Shown here: positions 61,892-64,000 of the stretch, one piece after another
Position numbering within the stretch: position 1 is the first letter of the stretch
Layout: the number at the start of each line of letters is the position of its first letter
Source of the DNA: Lentisphaerae bacterium ADurb.Bin082
GTDB taxonomy: Bacteria; Verrucomicrobiota; Lentisphaeria; Oligosphaerales; Oligosphaeraceae
Length of the DNA stretch: 64,000 nucleotides
Direction of reading: 5' to 3'
Assembly (NCBI GenBank): GCA_002070945.1
Contig: MWEG01000023.1
Span: 62,001 to 126,000 of the forward strand
The notes under the pieces: model-generated
Told to the model about the DNA's origin: nothing
Databases searched by the model: none
The model's input: the letters and a program-made list of their open reading frames with translations, nothing else
Translations under genes and position numbers: made by a program

Positions 61892-64000
61892 TTATTGAAC
61901 AGGAGGCAGCGCACTCGCGAGGCGGAAGCCATCCTCCTTATCACGCAAACCCGGAAATGTTCCTCCGCGATTCGCCGAGCGACAGTACATCGCGTCCCAT
62001 ACGAAGGCACCACCGCGACGCGCACGCCAGGTGGCGGCATCCAGCCCGATTGGGTCAGTCACCGCTTCCGATGAGTAATCAATAGCTTCATACCAATCAA
62101 GGCAAATCTCCCACACATTCCCGTGCATATCATACAATCCCCACTGATTCGCCGAATAACTGCCGACTGCAGCGGTGTACGCATACTCTGACATGCTATA
62201 GTAGTACCGCCCGACCTTGGTCATGTTCGGACACTTTTTCTTAGCGGTCAAATTTTTCCCGGAGTTCAGGGCTGTCGTCGTGCCTGCCCGGCATGCGTAT
62301 TCCCACTGGGCCTCGGTGGGCAAATCAAGGGTCAGGCCGGTCTTGGCTCGCAGCCGTCCCAGGAAGGAGTTTGCGTCCACGTCATTGCTGGCAGGCCAGC
62401 CAGAGCCGGCGTCAGGCCCGCGAATGTCATCATAGCTGACCTGCTCCACCGGCCGAGTCTGACGATAAGAGGCGTTTGCATAATAACTCGGCCAATTTCC
62501 CATCACCAGCTCCCACTGCTTCTGGGTCACCTCAAACACGCCAATGTAATAATCCTTGGTAAGAGTCACTAGGTGTCTAGTCTCGTCCTCTTCCCGCCCC
62601 AGTTCATTGGCAGGCGACCCCATGTAAAAAGTCCCGGCGGAAATCTTGCGCAGGACCAGCTTGGTAGTCTTGTAGACATCTGTCCAGCCGCTGGCGGGTG
62701 GTGCGGACAGCGTGCTTAACGGGTAGCTCGTCGCCGTTGGCCCGCCTGACAGGTCAATGACCAGGTACTGCTCAGCCTTCACCTCGAACTCATACTGCGC
62801 CTTGTAGGCCACCGATGTGTTCACTGACGCCAAGTCCAAGTCCGGGGACCAGCCGACAAACCGCCAGCCCGGGGCAGGCTTCACCTGTGGCGCGACAGCC
62901 GAACCACCGTGCTTGACTTCCTGGACGAGTTGCCCGCCGCCAGTCCGGGTGCCGTGTTCGCCAAGATCAAATTCGACGGTGTGCTTGACCGGCGTCACTG
63001 CTGGCGCTGTCAGGACGATTCGGAGGCCGTGATCCCAGGAAGAGCCATCCTGCAACCCTCCGATACGGGCTGCGGAGCGGCAGTTTCCGGCGCCGTCACA
63101 CCAGCCGCCGCCGCGAATCATGCGCACTTCGCCCCGCTCCAGGCCCTTTGGGTCGGTTACTGCCTGCGGTGAGTGGTCATTCCAATCCCACCAATCCAAG
63201 CACCATTCCCGCACATTCCCGTGCATGTCATACAGCCCCCACTGATTCGGCTGATAGCTGCCGACCTTGGCGGTGCCGCCGGTGGTATTGACATCCCGCG
63301 ACGTGTTTTCTACGCGATTAAAAGCATACCTGCCGACCTCAGACATGTTCGGGCAACCCCAATCATTGGTCAAATCCTTTCCTGAGTTCAGGGCGGTGGT
63401 CGTACCGGCTCGGCAGGCGTATTCCCACTGGGCTTCGGTCGGCAAATCAAAGGCCTGGCCGGCCTTGGCCCGCAGCCGCCCCAGGAAGGAATCCGCGTCC
63501 ACGGCATCGCTGGCTGGCCAGCCCGCGCCGACGCCAGCCCCGCGAATGTCATGGTAGCTGACCTGCTCGACCGGTCGGGTGTCACGATAGGCGGGATTGG
63601 CGCAATGACTCGGCCAATTCCCCATCACCCGCTCCCATTGCCACTGGGTCACCTCGAAAACGCCCACGTAAAGGTCCTGCGTCAAGGCCGCTGGATGCAG
63701 AGCTTCGACATCATGCCAGACGCCCAGCTCATTTTCCGGCGACCCCATGTCAAAGGCGCCGGCGGGAATTCGGCGCAGAACCAATTTATCTTTCTTGTAG
63801 TCGTCGGTCCAGCCTCCCGCTGGCGCTACGGAAAGAAAACTGCAAGGATACGCTTTTGCCGATGGCCCGCCAGACAAGTCTATGACCAGGTACTTCCGGC
63901 TGGGATCATCCGCGACCACGGCTTTGACCTTGATTTTGACGTCAAAGGCCGCCGAACTGAATTCCGGGCAATCCTTGTCCGCCGCCCAGACGACCCGATA
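61892..64000 (-). CDS. Formylglycine-generating-enzyme-like protein, two modules plus InlB repeat; 5' end missing
   Basis: The frame is open to the right edge (VVWAADKDCPEF upstream of residue 1 of the listed frame), so the N-terminus lies outside the window. Two SUMF1/FGE-type domains are seen: FDMGSPENELG ... VGVFEVTQWQWERVMGNWPS ... FDLPTEAQWEYACRAGT ... NQWGLYDMHGNVREWCLDWW, and a second set ending GFRLASALPP. An InlB B-repeat lies between them (VEFDLGEHGTRTGGG ... PGWRFVGWSPDL). The pair of active-site cysteines of true formylglycine-generating enzyme is not seen: CRSA is kept but the upstream Cys is Trp or Gly. The protein is therefore probably a binding or scaffolding protein at the cell surface. 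Exported proteins of this kind are common in the suspected phyla. Confidence 0.85.
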   Translation of the reverse strand, partial: YRVVWAADKDCPEFSSAAFDVKIKVKAVVADDPSRKYLVIDLSGGPSAKAYPCSFLSVAPAGGWTDDYKKDKLVLRRIPAGAFDMGSPENELGVWHDVEALHPAALTQDLYVGVFEVTQWQWERVMGNWPSHCANPAYRDTRPVEQVSYHDIRGAGVGAGWPASDAVDADSFLGRLRAKAGQAFDLPTEAQWEYACRAGTTTALNSGKDLTNDWGCPNMSEVGRYAFNRVENTSRDVNTTGGTAKVGSYQPNQWGLYDMHGNVREWCLDWWDWNDHSPQAVTDPKGLERGEVRMIRGGGWCDGAGNCRSAARIGGLQDGSSWDHGLRIVLTAPAVTPVKHTVEFDLGEHGTRTGGGQLVQEVKHGGSAVAPQVKPAPGWRFVGWSPDLDLASVNTSVAYKAQYEFEVKAEQYLVIDLSGGPTATSYPLSTLSAPPASGWTDVYKTTKLVLRKISAGTFYMGSPANELGREEDETRHLVTLTKDYYIGVFEVTQKQWELVMGNWPSYYANASYRQTRPVEQVSYDDIRGPDAGSGWPASNDVDANSFLGRLRAKTGLTLDLPTEAQWEYACRAGTTTALNSGKNLTAKKKCPNMTKVGRYYYSMSEYAYTAAVGSYSANQWGLYDMHGNVWEICLDWYEAIDYSSEAVTDPIGLDAATWRARRGGAFVWDAMYCRSANRGGTFPGLRDKEDGFRLASALPPVQ

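Overview
The window is a high-GC bacterial chromosome segment with ordinary housekeeping genes on both strands and one long accessory region. No rRNA, tRNA, phage or transposase gene was recognised. Three things suggest an anaerobic member of the Planctomycetota-Verrucomicrobiota-Chlamydiota group, most likely Lentisphaerota or Kiritimatiellota. These are the secreted sulfatase-modifying-factor-like protein with bacterial-surface repeats, the very large secreted multidomain proteins, and intergenic spaces filled with short dispersed palindromic repeats. This placement is inference from protein style, not a search result.

1-8 kb: the 3' part of a PHP-domain protein, then two near-identical FkbM methyltransferase genes. 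The second overlaps thiC tail to tail, and the first is followed by a copied scrap of the thiC 3' end. thiC, two glycosyltransferases and thiE follow on the minus strand. 8-18 kb (all minus): mutS, an ABC exporter, a mutarotase-like protein, a sugar isomerase/epimerase, panC, panB and a Sel1-repeat protein. 18-29.7 kb: an HU-type protein, hisS, aspS, a Ppx/GppA phosphatase and a 5'-nucleotidase on the plus strand; then an orphan, phosphoglucomutase, a homocysteine methyltransferase-like protein, a small basic protein and an archaeal-type IMP cyclohydrolase.

29.8-52.8 kb is the accessory part. It encodes mostly exported proteins: a 723-residue protein with internal repeats, a 371-residue protein with its own strong terminator, a Glu-rich HEAT-like protein coupled to a parvulin, a DUF1573 protein, a CcdA/DsbD-like membrane protein with two thioredoxin-like domains, and two paralogous giants (1543 and 1535 residues) with thioredoxin-like and PPC-like domains. 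The giants and the 723-residue protein share a C-terminal GWNL-G-P module. The first giant gene lies inside two nested pairs of inverted repeats. My best candidate for an undescribed system is this set: the CcdA-like protein could carry reducing power across the membrane to the exported CxxC domains of the giants. That link is inference from motifs and proximity.

53-64 kb: a minus-strand cluster of a DUF493-type protein, a kinase-fold protein that seems to lack catalytic residues, a giant AAA-type 'DNA repair ATPase' and a 73-residue basic protein; then an anchored orphan, a lone gcvH, and a double formylglycine-generating-enzyme-like protein that runs off the right edge.

At least six families of short dispersed repeats occupy most gaps between genes. 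They are listed because they explain nearly all the long non-coding stretches.
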